64,000 nucleotides of DNA, taken from the NCBI RefSeq assembly GCF_000718025.1, contig NZ_JODS01000002.1:62001-126000 (forward strand). The letters are read 5' to 3'. Position numbers and translations under genes: made by a program. This DNA comes from Kitasatospora purpeofusca (lineage in GTDB: Bacteria > Actinomycetota > Actinomycetes > Streptomycetales > Streptomycetaceae). Of the stretch, positions 34,776 to 43,677 are shown one piece after another (positions within the stretch are counted from its first letter, which is position 1; each line of letters starts with the position of its first letter). A model generated the notes under the pieces. The model made no database searches and was not told the DNA's origin. It was given only the letters and a program-made list of their open reading frames with translations.

Positions 34776-37700
34776 ATGGGGTCGATATCCCCCCACTACG
34801 GTCGTCGACGCAGATCGGTGCTCGCCGCATCGATCGGCCTCGTACTGACCGTCGGCGCGCTCGGTTCCACCGCACCCGCGCTGGCCGCTACCGGATCGAC
34901 CGCGACGGCTCCCGGCAGCACCACTCCCGGCACGGTCGCGCCCGCCACGGCCGCCCCGGGCGCCGACCGGACCGCCGCCGCCCAGGCCGTTGACGCCGAG
35001 CACCGCTCCGCCGAGGCCGCGGCCCTGGCCGAGGCGAAGCGCACTGGCAAGCCGGTCGAGATCCCGGCCCTGACCACCGAGACCGACACGGTGGTCGCCA
35101 ACCCGAACGGCACGCTCGGCCTGCGGCGCACGGTCGCCCCCGCGCGCGCCAAGCAGCAGGACGGCGCCTGGAAGGACCTGGACGCGACCCTCGCCCGGGG
35201 CACCGACGGCACCGTCGTCCCCAACGTGACCAGCAATCACCTCACGCTCTCGGGCGGCGGTTCCGGTCCGCTCGCCACGCTCGACCAGGACGGCAAGAAG
35301 CTCGCCCTGAGCTGGCCCGGCACGCTTCCGGCGCCCGCCCTGGACGGCGAGACCGCCACCTATCCCGAGGTCGTGCCCGGCGTCGACCTGAAGGTCACCG
35401 CGAACCAGGCGGGCGGCTTCACCCAGGTCCTGGTGGTCAAGACCCCGGAAGCCGCGAAGAACCCCAGGATCAAGGACCTCACCCTGGGCATGAAGGCCGA
35501 CGGCGTCTCGGTGAGCGCCGACGCGGGCGGCAACCTCAACGCCACCGACGCCGACGGCCGGGTGGTCTTCCGCGCGCCGGCGCCCACCATGTGGGACTCC
35601 AGCACCGCCGCGCAGGCCCCGACCGCGCCTGCCGCGCCCGCGGCGGCGAAGGCCGGCCTCCGCGCGGCGGCAGCCGCCCCGGTCGCAGACGCCAACCCCG
35701 CCGCGCCCGCCGCGCCCGACGCCGCCCCCGCGCCCGACGACTCCGAAGGTCTGAAGACCCACTCGGACGCGACCGGCCCCGGCGCCGCCGCCAAGGTCTC
35801 CCAGCTGGCGACCACCCCGGCCGCCACCTCGCTGACCATCACCCCGGACGCCACCTTCCTCGACGCTTCGACGACCACCTACCCGGTCTACATCGACCCG
35901 ACCTGGACCCCCACCGCCCGGGGGACCCAGCACTGGACCTGGGTCCAGGAGGCGTACCCGACCAAGACCCACTACGACGACTACGGCGACCAGTACGACC
36001 CCGGCGTCGGCTACCAGCAGTGGCAGGTCAAGAAGGGCCTGGAGCGCTACTACTTCCAGATCGGCACCGGCGACCTGGGCGACAAGGCCATCCGGAAGGC
36101 CCAGGTGGTGGCCACCCAGTCCTACGGCGCGGCCAACAACTGCGCCTCCGAGTTCGGTGTCGTGCTGCACCCCACGCACCCCATCGACGGCTCCACCGCC
36201 TGGGGCACCCAGCCCTGGGACTGGGGCCCGCTCGGGACGTTCAACCTCAACAGCGCCGGCGGCGACGGCTGCCGCGGCGCCACCACCACCGGTGAGTGGG
36301 ACGTCCGCGAGCACCTGGCCGCGAACCACTGGCGCGGCGTGCTGACCTTCGCGCTGTTCTCGGCCAACGAGTCCAAGCAGGCCGGCAACATCGGCTTCAA
36401 GCGGTTCACCCGCACCCCGGCCAAGCTGCCCTACATCTACATCGAGTACAACCGCGCCCCGTACACGCCGTGGAGCCTGGGCCTGAACCCGAACCCGGTG
36501 AACGCCAACGGCAACGGCTGCGGCTGGATCGGCGCCACCAACGCCGCCACCGGCATCCGGATGTCGGCCTGGATCGGCGACCCGGACAACAACCAGGTCG
36601 ACGCCCAGTTCGAGGTCCGCGACTCCGGCGCGCCCGGCGAGCCGGTCGTCTGGGCCAGCGGCTGGGGCAACCTCGGCAACAGCCATCACGAGGCCGCCGT
36701 CGCACCCGGCAACCTCTCGGACGGCCACACCTACTACTGGAAGGTGCAGGCCGGCGACGGCGAGCTCCCCTCCGACTGGGCGTTCGGCTGCATGTTCAGC
36801 CTGGACCTCACCCCGCCGTCGGTGCCGACCGTCACCTCCGCCGACTACCCGCCGTCCGGCACCCTGCCCGGCTCCGAGAAGGTGATCGGCCAGGCCGGCA
36901 GCTTCACGGTCCGCGCGACGGACAACGCCAGCGGCATCCTCTACTACGAGTACGCCTTCAACTCGGGCATCCCGGTCGGCGGCGCCGCGACGGTCAACGC
37001 CGGCGCCGACGGCTCCGCGGTCCTCAACCTGACGCCCACCATGTGGGGCACCAACATCCTCCGGGTCCAGGCGGTCGACCGGGCCGGCAACCGCTCGCAG
37101 GAGAACACCTACACCTTCTTCGCGCCGAGCGACCCGAACGACCGGACCGTGCTCGGCGACATCACCGGCGACGACCGGGTCGACCTGCTGCTCCCCGACG
37201 CGGGCGACAACCTGCGCGTCTACCCGGCCGCCACCGACCCGGCCGCCACCGGCGTCCTGGCCTCCGACAAGGCCAACAGCCCGCGCGGCAAGGGCTGGAA
37301 GGACACCCTCGTCACCCACCGCGGCGGCAACGGGATCCACGTGGACGACCTGTACGCCTACCGCGAGGGCGAGCTGACCCTCTACCGCAACACCCTGACC
37401 ACCGGCACCTTCAGCACCACCGCGCAGTACTTCAGCTCCAACGCCACGGTCGCGGTCAGGCGGCCCGCGGCCGCACGCTGCAAGCTGCTGGACGGCCAGC
37501 CGTGCGGTTCCGCCTACGCCGGCGACTGGACCAAGGTGCGGCAGATCCTCGCGTTCGGCTCCGCCGAGGGCGGCACCCCGGACAAGACCCGCACGGACCT
37601 GCTCACGGTCGAGGACAACGGCCAGGGCGGCACCCAGCTCTGGCTGTTCCACGGCACCGCCGCCACCGGTGTCTTCGACTACCCGGTCCTGCTCTCCACC

Positions 37701-38843
37701 GGTGACTGGCGCGACCTCGAACTGATCGCGCCCGGCGACACCACCGGGGACGGCCTGGCCGACCTCTGGGCCCGCGACCGCCAGTCCGGCAAGCTCTTCC
37801 AGTACCCGAGCCGCAAGAACGCCGCGGGCAAGGGCGACCTCGCCGCCTTCGCCAACCCGGTGACGGACAACGCCATCGGGGTCGGCCTGACTCCGGCGGT
37901 CTACCCGACCGTCGGTTCCTCCGGCGACTTCGCCAGCGACGGCATCGCCGACCTGTGGGCCCTCAACTCCAGTGGCGGACTCGACAACTGGCGCGGCACC
38001 ACCGCCGGCGGCACTGCCGCCACCCCGGTCACCGGCTTCGCCGGACAGCCCGTCGTCGGCTTCCCGGGCGGCACCGTCAGCATCCACACGGCGCTCACCG
38101 GCCGGTGCATCGACGCCCGCACCACCAACGACGGCGACAGTCTCAATCTCTGGGACTGCTGGAACGGCGACCGGCAGCACTACACCTTCCACAGCGACAA
38201 GACCCTGCGTGTCTCGGGCAAGTGCGTCACCGCCGGGGCGGACCGCCGGATCACCGTCCAGCCCTGCCCGTCCGGACCGACGGCTTCGGCGACCGACGGC
38301 CAGAAGTGGGAGCTGCGCGCCGACGGTTCCATCCAGAACCCGCCGTCGGGCGACTGCCTGGACGTCCCTCAGGGGAACGGCAACAACGGTACGGACCTGG
38401 CGCTCTGGGGCTGCAACGGTGGTGACAACCAGCGGTGGACCACCACGGCCAACGGGCCCAGCCCGCTCCACAGCGTGGTCGACCGCCGGAAGTGCATCGA
38501 CTCCTACGGCGCCTACGACGGCGCGCAGATCGCCGTGCACGACTGCTGGAACGGCCCCAGTCAGTACCTGACCCTCTACACCGACGGAACCCTGCGGGTG
38601 TACGGGAAGTGCGTCGCCGGCGCCGAGAACGGCGGCGGCAACGGCACCCGGCTCATCCTCTGGACCTGCCTCCCCGGTGCCGACGGGAACAGCCAGCAGT
38701 GGGCGATGAACGGTGACGGCGCCCTCGTCAACGGTCCGTCCGGCCGGTGCCTGGACCTCCCGGGAGGCCGGACCGACAACGGCACCGGGCTCGTGATGTG
38801 GGACTGCAACGGCGGCCCCAACCAGAAGTGGACCACCACCTGA
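34776..38843 (+). CDS. large secreted protein with FG-GAP-like motifs and two C-terminal ricin-type lectin domains
   Basis: 1355 residues from ATG 34776 (GAGGGG 7 nt upstream; a TTG at 34758 is less likely). Signal peptide to about ALAAT, then a Pro/Ala-rich stretch and a domain of the kind that precedes DNRLRE modules (YPVYIDPTWTPTARG, VREHLAANHWRGVLTFALFS). Fibronectin-like segments follow. Three FG-GAP/VCBS-type motifs (GDITGDDRVDLLLPD, GDTTGDGLADLWARD, GDFASDGIADLWALN) are followed by two beta-trefoils (about 1101-1225 and 1230-1355) with CLDVPQGN and QKW motifs. Probably a cell-wall or matrix-binding protein. Divergent from the RHS toxin, so possibly its accessory surface factor. Confidence 0.85.
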   Translation: MGSISPHYGRRRRSVLAASIGLVLTVGALGSTAPALAATGSTATAPGSTTPGTVAPATAAPGADRTAAAQAVDAEHRSAEAAALAEAKRTGKPVEIPALTTETDTVVANPNGTLGLRRTVAPARAKQQDGAWKDLDATLARGTDGTVVPNVTSNHLTLSGGGSGPLATLDQDGKKLALSWPGTLPAPALDGETATYPEVVPGVDLKVTANQAGGFTQVLVVKTPEAAKNPRIKDLTLGMKADGVSVSADAGGNLNATDADGRVVFRAPAPTMWDSSTAAQAPTAPAAPAAAKAGLRAAAAAPVADANPAAPAAPDAAPAPDDSEGLKTHSDATGPGAAAKVSQLATTPAATSLTITPDATFLDASTTTYPVYIDPTWTPTARGTQHWTWVQEAYPTKTHYDDYGDQYDPGVGYQQWQVKKGLERYYFQIGTGDLGDKAIRKAQVVATQSYGAANNCASEFGVVLHPTHPIDGSTAWGTQPWDWGPLGTFNLNSAGGDGCRGATTTGEWDVREHLAANHWRGVLTFALFSANESKQAGNIGFKRFTRTPAKLPYIYIEYNRAPYTPWSLGLNPNPVNANGNGCGWIGATNAATGIRMSAWIGDPDNNQVDAQFEVRDSGAPGEPVVWASGWGNLGNSHHEAAVAPGNLSDGHTYYWKVQAGDGELPSDWAFGCMFSLDLTPPSVPTVTSADYPPSGTLPGSEKVIGQAGSFTVRATDNASGILYYEYAFNSGIPVGGAATVNAGADGSAVLNLTPTMWGTNILRVQAVDRAGNRSQENTYTFFAPSDPNDRTVLGDITGDDRVDLLLPDAGDNLRVYPAATDPAATGVLASDKANSPRGKGWKDTLVTHRGGNGIHVDDLYAYREGELTLYRNTLTTGTFSTTAQYFSSNATVAVRRPAAARCKLLDGQPCGSAYAGDWTKVRQILAFGSAEGGTPDKTRTDLLTVEDNGQGGTQLWLFHGTAATGVFDYPVLLSTGDWRDLELIAPGDTTGDGLADLWARDRQSGKLFQYPSRKNAAGKGDLAAFANPVTDNAIGVGLTPAVYPTVGSSGDFASDGIADLWALNSSGGLDNWRGTTAGGTAATPVTGFAGQPVVGFPGGTVSIHTALTGRCIDARTTNDGDSLNLWDCWNGDRQHYTFHSDKTLRVSGKCVTAGADRRITVQPCPSGPTASATDGQKWELRADGSIQNPPSGDCLDVPQGNGNNGTDLALWGCNGGDNQRWTTTANGPSPLHSVVDRRKCIDSYGAYDGAQIAVHDCWNGPSQYLTLYTDGTLRVYGKCVAGAENGGGNGTRLILWTCLPGADGNSQQWAMNGDGALVNGPSGRCLDLPGGRTDNGTGLVMWDCNGGPNQKWTTT

Positions 38844-38861
38844 CGGACGGTCCCCCGACCC

Positions 38862-38912
38862 GACCCCCGGCCCGGGCCTCCCGCGTTCTTCGCGGAGGCC
38901 CGGGCCGGGGTC
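38862..38912 (+). terminator. long GC-rich terminator hairpin
   Basis: GACCCCCGGCCCGGGCCTC(CC)GCG (38862-38885) pairs, with small bulges, with 38891-38912; loop TTCTT, followed by TTTCC. Lies 18 bp after the lectin-protein stop. Confidence 0.8.
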
Positions 38913-39045
38913 TTTCCGGGGGGTTCCCCCACCGCGCGCCGTCCGGCTGGCCCGAGGGCCGGTCCACCGGCTGCCACCGTGGTCCCGTGGATCTTGGTCG
39001 ACCAGGCTGGAGCACATCGGCATTTCCGAGCAAAGGGAACCAATC

Positions 39046-39918
39046 GTGTTCAGCGCCAAGCTCTCCCGCACCGCCGTCCGCAGCACCGCCGTCCGTACCG
39101 CCGCCGTCGGCGCCCTCGCCGCCGTCGCCTGCGCCACCCTCATGGCGGGCAGCGCCGGAGCGATCGTCAACGGCGGCGACTCCACCGAGCGTTACCCCTT
39201 CATGGCGACCATCCCGGAGTCCGCCCCCACCCTCGGCCTGGTCGACGGCAACTGCGGCGCCTCGCTGATCGACCCCCAGTGGGTGCTGACGGCCGCGCAC
39301 TGCATCGCCGTCGAGGGCATCGAACTGGAGGGCATCGTCCGGGTCGGCAGCGACCACCGGAAGACCGGCGGCACCGTCCGGAAGATCGACCGCACCTTCG
39401 TCCACCCCGGCTACGTCAACGGCGCGGGCGTCGCCGCCAACAAGGACGACCTCGCCCTCGTCCGCCTGGACCGCCCGGTCGGTCAGCGGCCGATCAGGAT
39501 CGCCGAGCCCGGACGCCCCGGCACCGCCACCCGGCTGCTCGGCTACGGCACCACCGTGGACGGCAAGTTCGCCTTCCCCGAGCGGCTCCAGGAACTGAAC
39601 ACCCGGGTGGGCGCCGTGTCCGACTGCGCCCCCGGCTTCGCGGACGCCACCCGGCTGTGCACGCTCACCACCAAGCCCAAGGCGATGGCCTGCCACGGCG
39701 ACTCCGGCGGCCCGCAGCTCCAGAAGGCCCGCAACGGGCGCTGGGAGCTGATCGGCGTCACCTCCGGCCCGGGCGCCCCCGGAGTGCCCTGCTCGGAGGG
39801 CCCCGGCCTCTACACCAACGCGGCCGCCTACAAGGGCTGGATCCAGCGGACCCTGAGGGACAACCGCACCGCGGCCCCCGCCGCCTCCACCGTCGACCTC
39901 GTGCCGACCGCGGGCTGA
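39046..39918 (+). CDS. secreted trypsin-like serine protease (family S1)
   Basis: 290 residues from a GTG at 39046 (AAAGGGA upstream). Signal/propeptide to residue 39, then a mature-type N-terminus IVNGGDS. Catalytic triad: His85 in VLTAAHC, Asp135 in NKDDLALVRLD, Ser220 in CHGDSGGP. Cys pairs (CGAS/AHC, SDC/RLC, ACHGDSGG/VPC) fit the trypsin disulfides. S1 specificity Asp would lie before CHGDSGGP; the text reads KPKAMACHGDSGG, so trypsin-like Asp189 appears absent and specificity is uncertain. Confidence 0.9.
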   Translation: MFSAKLSRTAVRSTAVRTAAVGALAAVACATLMAGSAGAIVNGGDSTERYPFMATIPESAPTLGLVDGNCGASLIDPQWVLTAAHCIAVEGIELEGIVRVGSDHRKTGGTVRKIDRTFVHPGYVNGAGVAANKDDLALVRLDRPVGQRPIRIAEPGRPGTATRLLGYGTTVDGKFAFPERLQELNTRVGAVSDCAPGFADATRLCTLTTKPKAMACHGDSGGPQLQKARNGRWELIGVTSGPGAPGVPCSEGPGLYTNAAAYKGWIQRTLRDNRTAAPAASTVDLVPTAG

Positions 39919-39950
39919 CCCGACCCGGCAGCCCCGCCACGGGCCGCACC

Positions 39951-39993
39951 GTGTGAAGCCGTCCGCCCGGTCACCGGGCGGACGGCTTCACAC
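39951..39993. terminator. perfect 20-bp stem terminator
   Basis: GTGTGAAGCCGTCCGCCCGG (39951-39970), loop TCA, and its exact complement (39974-39993), between the convergent protease and LysR genes. Confidence 0.88.
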
Positions 39994-40010
39994 GCAGGCC
40001 CGCCGGCCGC

Positions 40011-40910
40011 TCACCCGGTACCCACGACCTCCAGCAACTGCCCCACCAGCGGATTCGGGTCGTCCCGGCGCCAGGCGACGGCCACCCGCGTGCGGACGGT
40101 ACCCGGCTCGACCGCCCGGAACGCGACACCCCGCAGCCGGATCCGCCGGATGCTCGCCGGCGCGAGCGACACCCCCAGCCCGGCCCCGACCAGCGCGCAC
40201 ACCGTCTGCCACTCCACCGCGTGCTGCACGATCCTCGGCGCGAACCCCACAGACCCGCACACCTCCGCGATCCGGTCGTACAGCCCCGGCCCCACCGCCC
40301 GGGGCAGCAGCACGAACGGCTCCTCCGCCAACGCGCCCACCTCCACCGTCCGCCGGGCCGCCAGCGGATGGTCCGAGGGCAGCACGGCGACGAACGGCTC
40401 GGTGAGCACGGTCCGGAAGCCCAACGCCCCCTCCTCCCCGGCGGGCGGCGGCTCGCGCAGCAACCCGATGTCGACGGCGTCCTCGCGCAGCGCGGCGAGC
40501 TGCGGGGCCGTCGTCATCTCCCTGATGTCCAGCTCGACGGCCGGGAACCGCTCCCGGAAGGTCCGCAGCAGCCCCGGCAGCACGGTCAGCGCCAGCGAGG
40601 CGGAGAACCCGATCCGCAACCGCCCCGCCCGCCCGCTCCCCACCGCCCGCGCGGCGGCCAGCCCGTCCGCGAGGCCGGCGAGCGCCCGCTGTGCCGAGGG
40701 CAGCAGCTCCCGCCCGGCCGGGCTCAGCGCGACCCGCCCGGGCCCGCGGACGAAGAGGGGGTGCCCGACCTTCGCCTCCAGCCGGGCGATCTGCTGGCTC
40801 AGCGGCGGCTGGGCGACACCGAGCCGCGCGGCGGCCCGGCCGAAGTGCAGCTCCTCGGCGAGCACCGTGAACGCGTGCAACTGGGGGAGGGGGAGTTCGG
40901 GGCGGTCCAT
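40011..40910 (-). CDS. LysR-family transcriptional regulator
   Basis: 299 residues, ATG at 40910 (MDRPELPLPQLHAFTVLAEELHFGRAAARLG). HTH with AQPPLSQQIARLEAKVGHPLF, effector domain with LRIGFSASLALTVLPGLL and GLGVSLAPASI. Divergent from the RidA-family gene at 40983; the 72-bp gap holds ATACC (40921-40925) and GGTAT (40942-40946) as a possible LysR-type dyad. Expected to control the RidA gene. Confidence 0.9.
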   Translation of the reverse strand: MDRPELPLPQLHAFTVLAEELHFGRAAARLGVAQPPLSQQIARLEAKVGHPLFVRGPGRVALSPAGRELLPSAQRALAGLADGLAAARAVGSGRAGRLRIGFSASLALTVLPGLLRTFRERFPAVELDIREMTTAPQLAALREDAVDIGLLREPPPAGEEGALGFRTVLTEPFVAVLPSDHPLAARRTVEVGALAEEPFVLLPRAVGPGLYDRIAEVCGSVGFAPRIVQHAVEWQTVCALVGAGLGVSLAPASIRRIRLRGVAFRAVEPGTVRTRVAVAWRRDDPNPLVGQLLEVVGTG

Positions 40911-40982
40911 ATCCCCAGAGATACCAGACGATCGATTCCCGGGTATTGGACGTATCACCGCAGCTCACCTAGCGTTCGGCGC

Positions 40983-41381
40983 ATGACGGAGCGACGCACC
41001 ATCCTGAGCGGATCCACCTTCGAGGAACAGATCGGCTACGCCCGCGCGGTCGTCGTCGGCGACCACGTCCACGTGTCCGGCACCACCGGCTACGACTACA
41101 CGACGATGACGATCGCCGACGACGTGGTGGAGCAGGCCGAGCAGTGCCTGCGCAACATCGGCGCGGCCCTCGACGAGGCCGGCTGCACCTTCGCGGACGT
41201 CGTCCGGGTGCGCTACCTGCTGCCCCGGCGCGAGGACTTCGAGCCGTGCTGGCCGGTGCTGCGCCGCTGCTTCGGCGACGTCCGGCCGGCGGCGACGATG
41301 CTGGTCACCGGTCTGACGGACGAGCGGATGCGGATCGAGATCGAGGTCGACGCCTACCGGGTCCGCGCGGCAGGGGAGTAG
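40983..41381 (+). CDS. RidA (YjgF/YER057c/UK114) family protein
   Basis: 132 residues. Family features: FEEQIGYARAVVVGDHVHVSGTTGYDY, QAEQCLRNIGAALDEAG, and DVRPAATMLVTGL...MRIEIEVDAYR, where the C-terminal Arg/Glu region forms the trimer-interface pocket. The catalytic Arg position appears as RPAATML. RidA proteins hydrolyse reactive enamines/imines; this Rid subgroup is not certain to be the classical deaminase. Likely regulated by the divergent LysR protein. Confidence 0.88.
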   Translation: MTERRTILSGSTFEEQIGYARAVVVGDHVHVSGTTGYDYTTMTIADDVVEQAEQCLRNIGAALDEAGCTFADVVRVRYLLPRREDFEPCWPVLRRCFGDVRPAATMLVTGLTDERMRIEIEVDAYRVRAAGE

Positions 41382-41388
41382 TCGCCTT

Positions 41389-41431
41389 GCGCGGAGTGGG
41401 AAGTCGGTCCCGCCGACTTCCCACTCCGCGC
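41389..41431. repeat. dispersed hairpin repeat, copy 2 (GGAAGTCGG core)
   Basis: 19-bp arms (41389-41407 and 41413-41431) with loop TCCCG; core GGAAGTCGG. Sits between the convergent RidA and methyltransferase stops, so it could act as a terminator for both. Confidence 0.85.
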
Positions 41432-41441
41432 CGGTACTGCG

Positions 41442-42284
41442 TCAGGCGCGCCGGCGCACCCGCAGGACGCTGGTGAGCAGCGGGAGGGTGAACTCGCCCT
41501 CGGCGGTGACGGGGTGGCCCGCGAGGTAGGTGCGGGCGCGGGCGAGCAGCTCCGACCGTTCGTCTTCCGGCATGACCAGCACGCCGGCCTTGGTGCCGAG
41601 GGTGGCGACCAGGGACTCGGCGGTCCGGCGGTGGCCGTGCGGGAACTCCGCCTGCTCGGGGGCGTGGAACGGACTGTCCGCGCCGGTCCGCGGCAGGTGC
41701 AGCTCCGCCGTCTCGATCCGCCACGCGGCGGGCACGTCCCGGGGGCCGATCGCGGCCGGACCGGTGACCTTCGCGAGCCCGGCGACCCAGTCGGTGGCGT
41801 CGTCGAAGACGTTCCACAGCCCCGCGAGGACCCCGCCGGGCGCGAGGACACGGGCGATCTCCGGGCCGGCCACCGCCATGTCGAACCAGTGCATCGCGTT
41901 CCCGGAGACGACGGCGTCCACCGACCCGTCCGGGAGCGGAATCGATTCCGCACTGCCCTGGAGTGCGCGCACCGAGGGCAGGCCGCGCCGCAGTTCGGCC
42001 AGCATCGCCGCGTCGGGCTCGACGGCGGTGATGTCCAGTGGGTTGCCGAGCGTGGCGCCCAGCGTGTTGCCCAGCGTGTCGTCCAGCCCGAGCAGGGTGC
42101 CGGTGAGCTTCCCGGTCCCCGCCCCGAGGTCGAGGACGCGTGGCCCGGGCGCCCCCGCGAGCGCCCACCGCACGGCCTCGGGCGCGTAGTCCGGCCGGTG
42201 CGCGGCGTACGCGCCCGCCGCCGTGCCGAACGACGAGCTGTGGCGCTGTCGTTCGGCGTCCGTGAGTGCGTGGGTGAATGTCAT
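41442..42284 (-). CDS. class I SAM-dependent methyltransferase
   Basis: 280 residues from ATG 42284. FGTAAGAYAAHRPDYAPEAVRW opens the UbiE/Methyltransf_11 type; motif I is VLDLGAGTGKLTGTLLG, with post-motifs AVEPDAAMLAELRRGLP and GSAESIPLPDGSVDAVV. Between motif I and II is a short internal repeat, DTLGNTLGATLGNPLD, from three near-identical 12-nt units, an insertion compared with relatives. Substrate unknown. A 14-bp inverted repeat 33 bp upstream of the start suggests repressor control. Confidence 0.85.
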   Translation of the reverse strand: MTFTHALTDAERQRHSSSFGTAAGAYAAHRPDYAPEAVRWALAGAPGPRVLDLGAGTGKLTGTLLGLDDTLGNTLGATLGNPLDITAVEPDAAMLAELRRGLPSVRALQGSAESIPLPDGSVDAVVSGNAMHWFDMAVAGPEIARVLAPGGVLAGLWNVFDDATDWVAGLAKVTGPAAIGPRDVPAAWRIETAELHLPRTGADSPFHAPEQAEFPHGHRRTAESLVATLGTKAGVLVMPEDERSELLARARTYLAGHPVTAEGEFTLPLLTSVLRVRRRA

Positions 42285-42316
42285 CGCGGCCCCCTGCGCG
42301 TATGTGTGGATGTATC

Positions 42317-42347
42317 GGTCCGATGTATCGAGTCGATACATCGGACC
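42317..42347 (-). promoter_or_regulatory. operator-like inverted repeat upstream of the methyltransferase
   Basis: GGTCCGATGTATCG (42317-42330), centre AGT, CGATACATCGGACC (42334-42347): 14-bp perfect arms, 33 bp before ATG 42284. An extra half-site GATGTATCGG overlaps its left side (42309-42318). Typical size for a TetR/GntR operator; no adjacent regulator gene of that kind. Confidence 0.6.
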
Positions 42348-42429
42348 CTAGGTGCGGTCGTCCGTCGGCGCAAGATCCGCCGCTGTGGGTGAGCTTCGGT
42401 GATTGGCGGGCGTCGCGCGGCAGCCGCCT

Positions 42430-42842
42430 CCTCGCACTTTGCAAAGTCACACTTTGCAAAGTGCGAGGCAGTGAAGGGGCGGGAGGGGCAAGGGGTAACG
42501 GGCAAGGGGCAAGGGGCAAGGGACAAGGCGCAGTGGAGTGGTGGGCGGGCTGCGGCCTCCCCTCTGCACTTTGCAAAGTGTGACTTTGCAAAGTGCAGAA
42601 GGCAGAGGCGATGCGGGCGGCCCCTGCGGTGCAGGGGCCGCCCGCAGTGGCATGGCCGGCGGGCGAAAGGGCTCGGGGGCCAAGGGGCAATGGGCAAGTG
42701 GTCAAGGGTCGGGGGCAGCCCGCGGTGATCGGGGCGAGCGCGCGGGGCGGGGCGGGGATCCTTCCTGCACTTTGCAAAGTCGCACTTTGCAAAGTGCTGC
42801 AGTGCCCTCCTCTCCGCACTTTGCAAAGTGCGGAGAGGAGGG
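42430..42842. repeat. array of seven ACTTTGCAAAGT palindromes in nested inverted repeats
   Basis: Perfect 12-bp palindromes ACTTTGCAAAGT at 42436-42447, 42451-42462, 42568-42579, 42583-42594, 42769-42780, 42784-42795 and 42818-42829. Within each of the three pairs the centres are exactly 15 bp apart. Pairs 1 and 2 are also flanked by matching outer arms (18 bp for 42430-42468; 17 bp for 42563-42599). The last single site lies in a 38-bp perfect palindrome (42805-42842). The intervening DNA is rich in GGGCAAG-like repeats (42488-42530, 42670-42710). Confidence 0.92.
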
Positions 42843-43006
42843 GCAGGGGTGGCGCAGGGGCCGCCTACGGTGATCGGGGGAGCGTGTGGGGCGTGCGTTC
42901 GGCGGAGCTTCGGGGCCGTGGGGGCGGCGGGCATTGCCCGGGGCGGGGGCGGCCCGGTAGACGGGAGGCTCCGAGTGCCGAACCCCACTGAAGCCCGGGA
43001 GTGCTG

Positions 43007-43429
43007 ATGAAGATCATGCGACTGTTCGCCCTGCCCGCCGTCGCTCTGGCGCTGGCCCTGAGTGCCGCGCCCGCCGCCACCGCGTCCACCACGGTCGCCA
43101 CGACCACGACGACCACCACCGTGCACATCGTCAACGCGGACGGTGGCACCACCGTGCACGCCGGTGTGGGTGACACCGTGCAGGTGGACCTCACCGCCCT
43201 GCGCGACTACACGGTGACCTGGTACTGGTACGCGCCCGCCGCCGCTTCGGCCGCCGTGCTGACCCAGACGGCCGGCAGCGCCGACCCGAACGGCAACTCC
43301 CATGCCACCTTCACGGCTTCGACCGCCGGTACCAGCGACATCAACGCGATCGGCCGCTGCGTGCCGGACCCGCGTACGGTCTGCCCGCCGTTCGTGGCGC
43401 GCTGGAAGGTGACGGTGGTCGTCTCCTGA
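43007..43429 (+). CDS. small secreted protein, Ig-like/chagasin-like fold possible
   Basis: 140 residues from ATG 43007 (GGGAG 5 nt upstream). Signal peptide KIMRLFALPAVALALALSA ending near ATA-ST, then a Thr-rich stretch (TTVATTTTTTTVHIV). The body VHAGVGDTVQVDLTALRDYTVTWYWY with terminal ARWKVTVVV has the strand pattern of inhibitor I42/chagasin or bacterial Ig-like domains. One disulfide is likely (CVPDPRTVC). Lies just downstream of the ACTTTGCAAAGT array, so may be governed by it. Fold call is tentative. Confidence 0.65.
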   Translation: MKIMRLFALPAVALALALSAAPAATASTTVATTTTTTTVHIVNADGGTTVHAGVGDTVQVDLTALRDYTVTWYWYAPAAASAAVLTQTAGSADPNGNSHATFTASTAGTSDINAIGRCVPDPRTVCPPFVARWKVTVVVS

Positions 43430-43494
43430 CCCGGCGGCCTCCTGTGGCGGATGCCCTCGGTTCCTCCCGGGCGGGAGGGGCCGAGGGCGCTCTG

Positions 43495-43677
43495 TCATCG
43501 AGAGGCGGAGGGGCTGGACGTTGCGTGTGCGGGGGTGGGGTGCAGCTCGTTGTGGTGCTTCAGGACGGGATAGATCCAGGCCACCAGGGCGAGCAGCAGG
43601 GTGATCGGCAGGACGGTGCAGACCGCGACGGTGGCGGTGGTCACGGCGTCGGGGGAGTGGCGTTCAGGTGACGGCAT
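43495..43677 (-). CDS. 60-residue single-span membrane protein
   Basis: MPSPERHSPDAVTTATVAVC leads into one membrane segment (VLPITLLLALVAWIYPVL) and a hydrophilic tail. Its start overlaps the end of the upstream ATPase gene by 14 bp, implying coupling. Function unknown; perhaps a membrane partner of the anti-sigma-type ATPase. Confidence 0.5.
   Translation of the reverse strand: MPSPERHSPDAVTTATVAVCTVLPITLLLALVAWIYPVLKHHNELHPTPAHATSSPSASR

Noticed and set aside
34770..39185. 1471-residue open frame on the minus strand
   Set aside because: Mirror of the FG-GAP/ricin gene, which has signal peptide, motifs and a ribosome binding site.
42430..42842. CRISPR or insertion-sequence interpretation of the ACTTTGCAAAGT array
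   Set aside because: Repeats are 12-bp palindromes in 15-bp pairs without regular spacers, transposase or target duplication that I can see.
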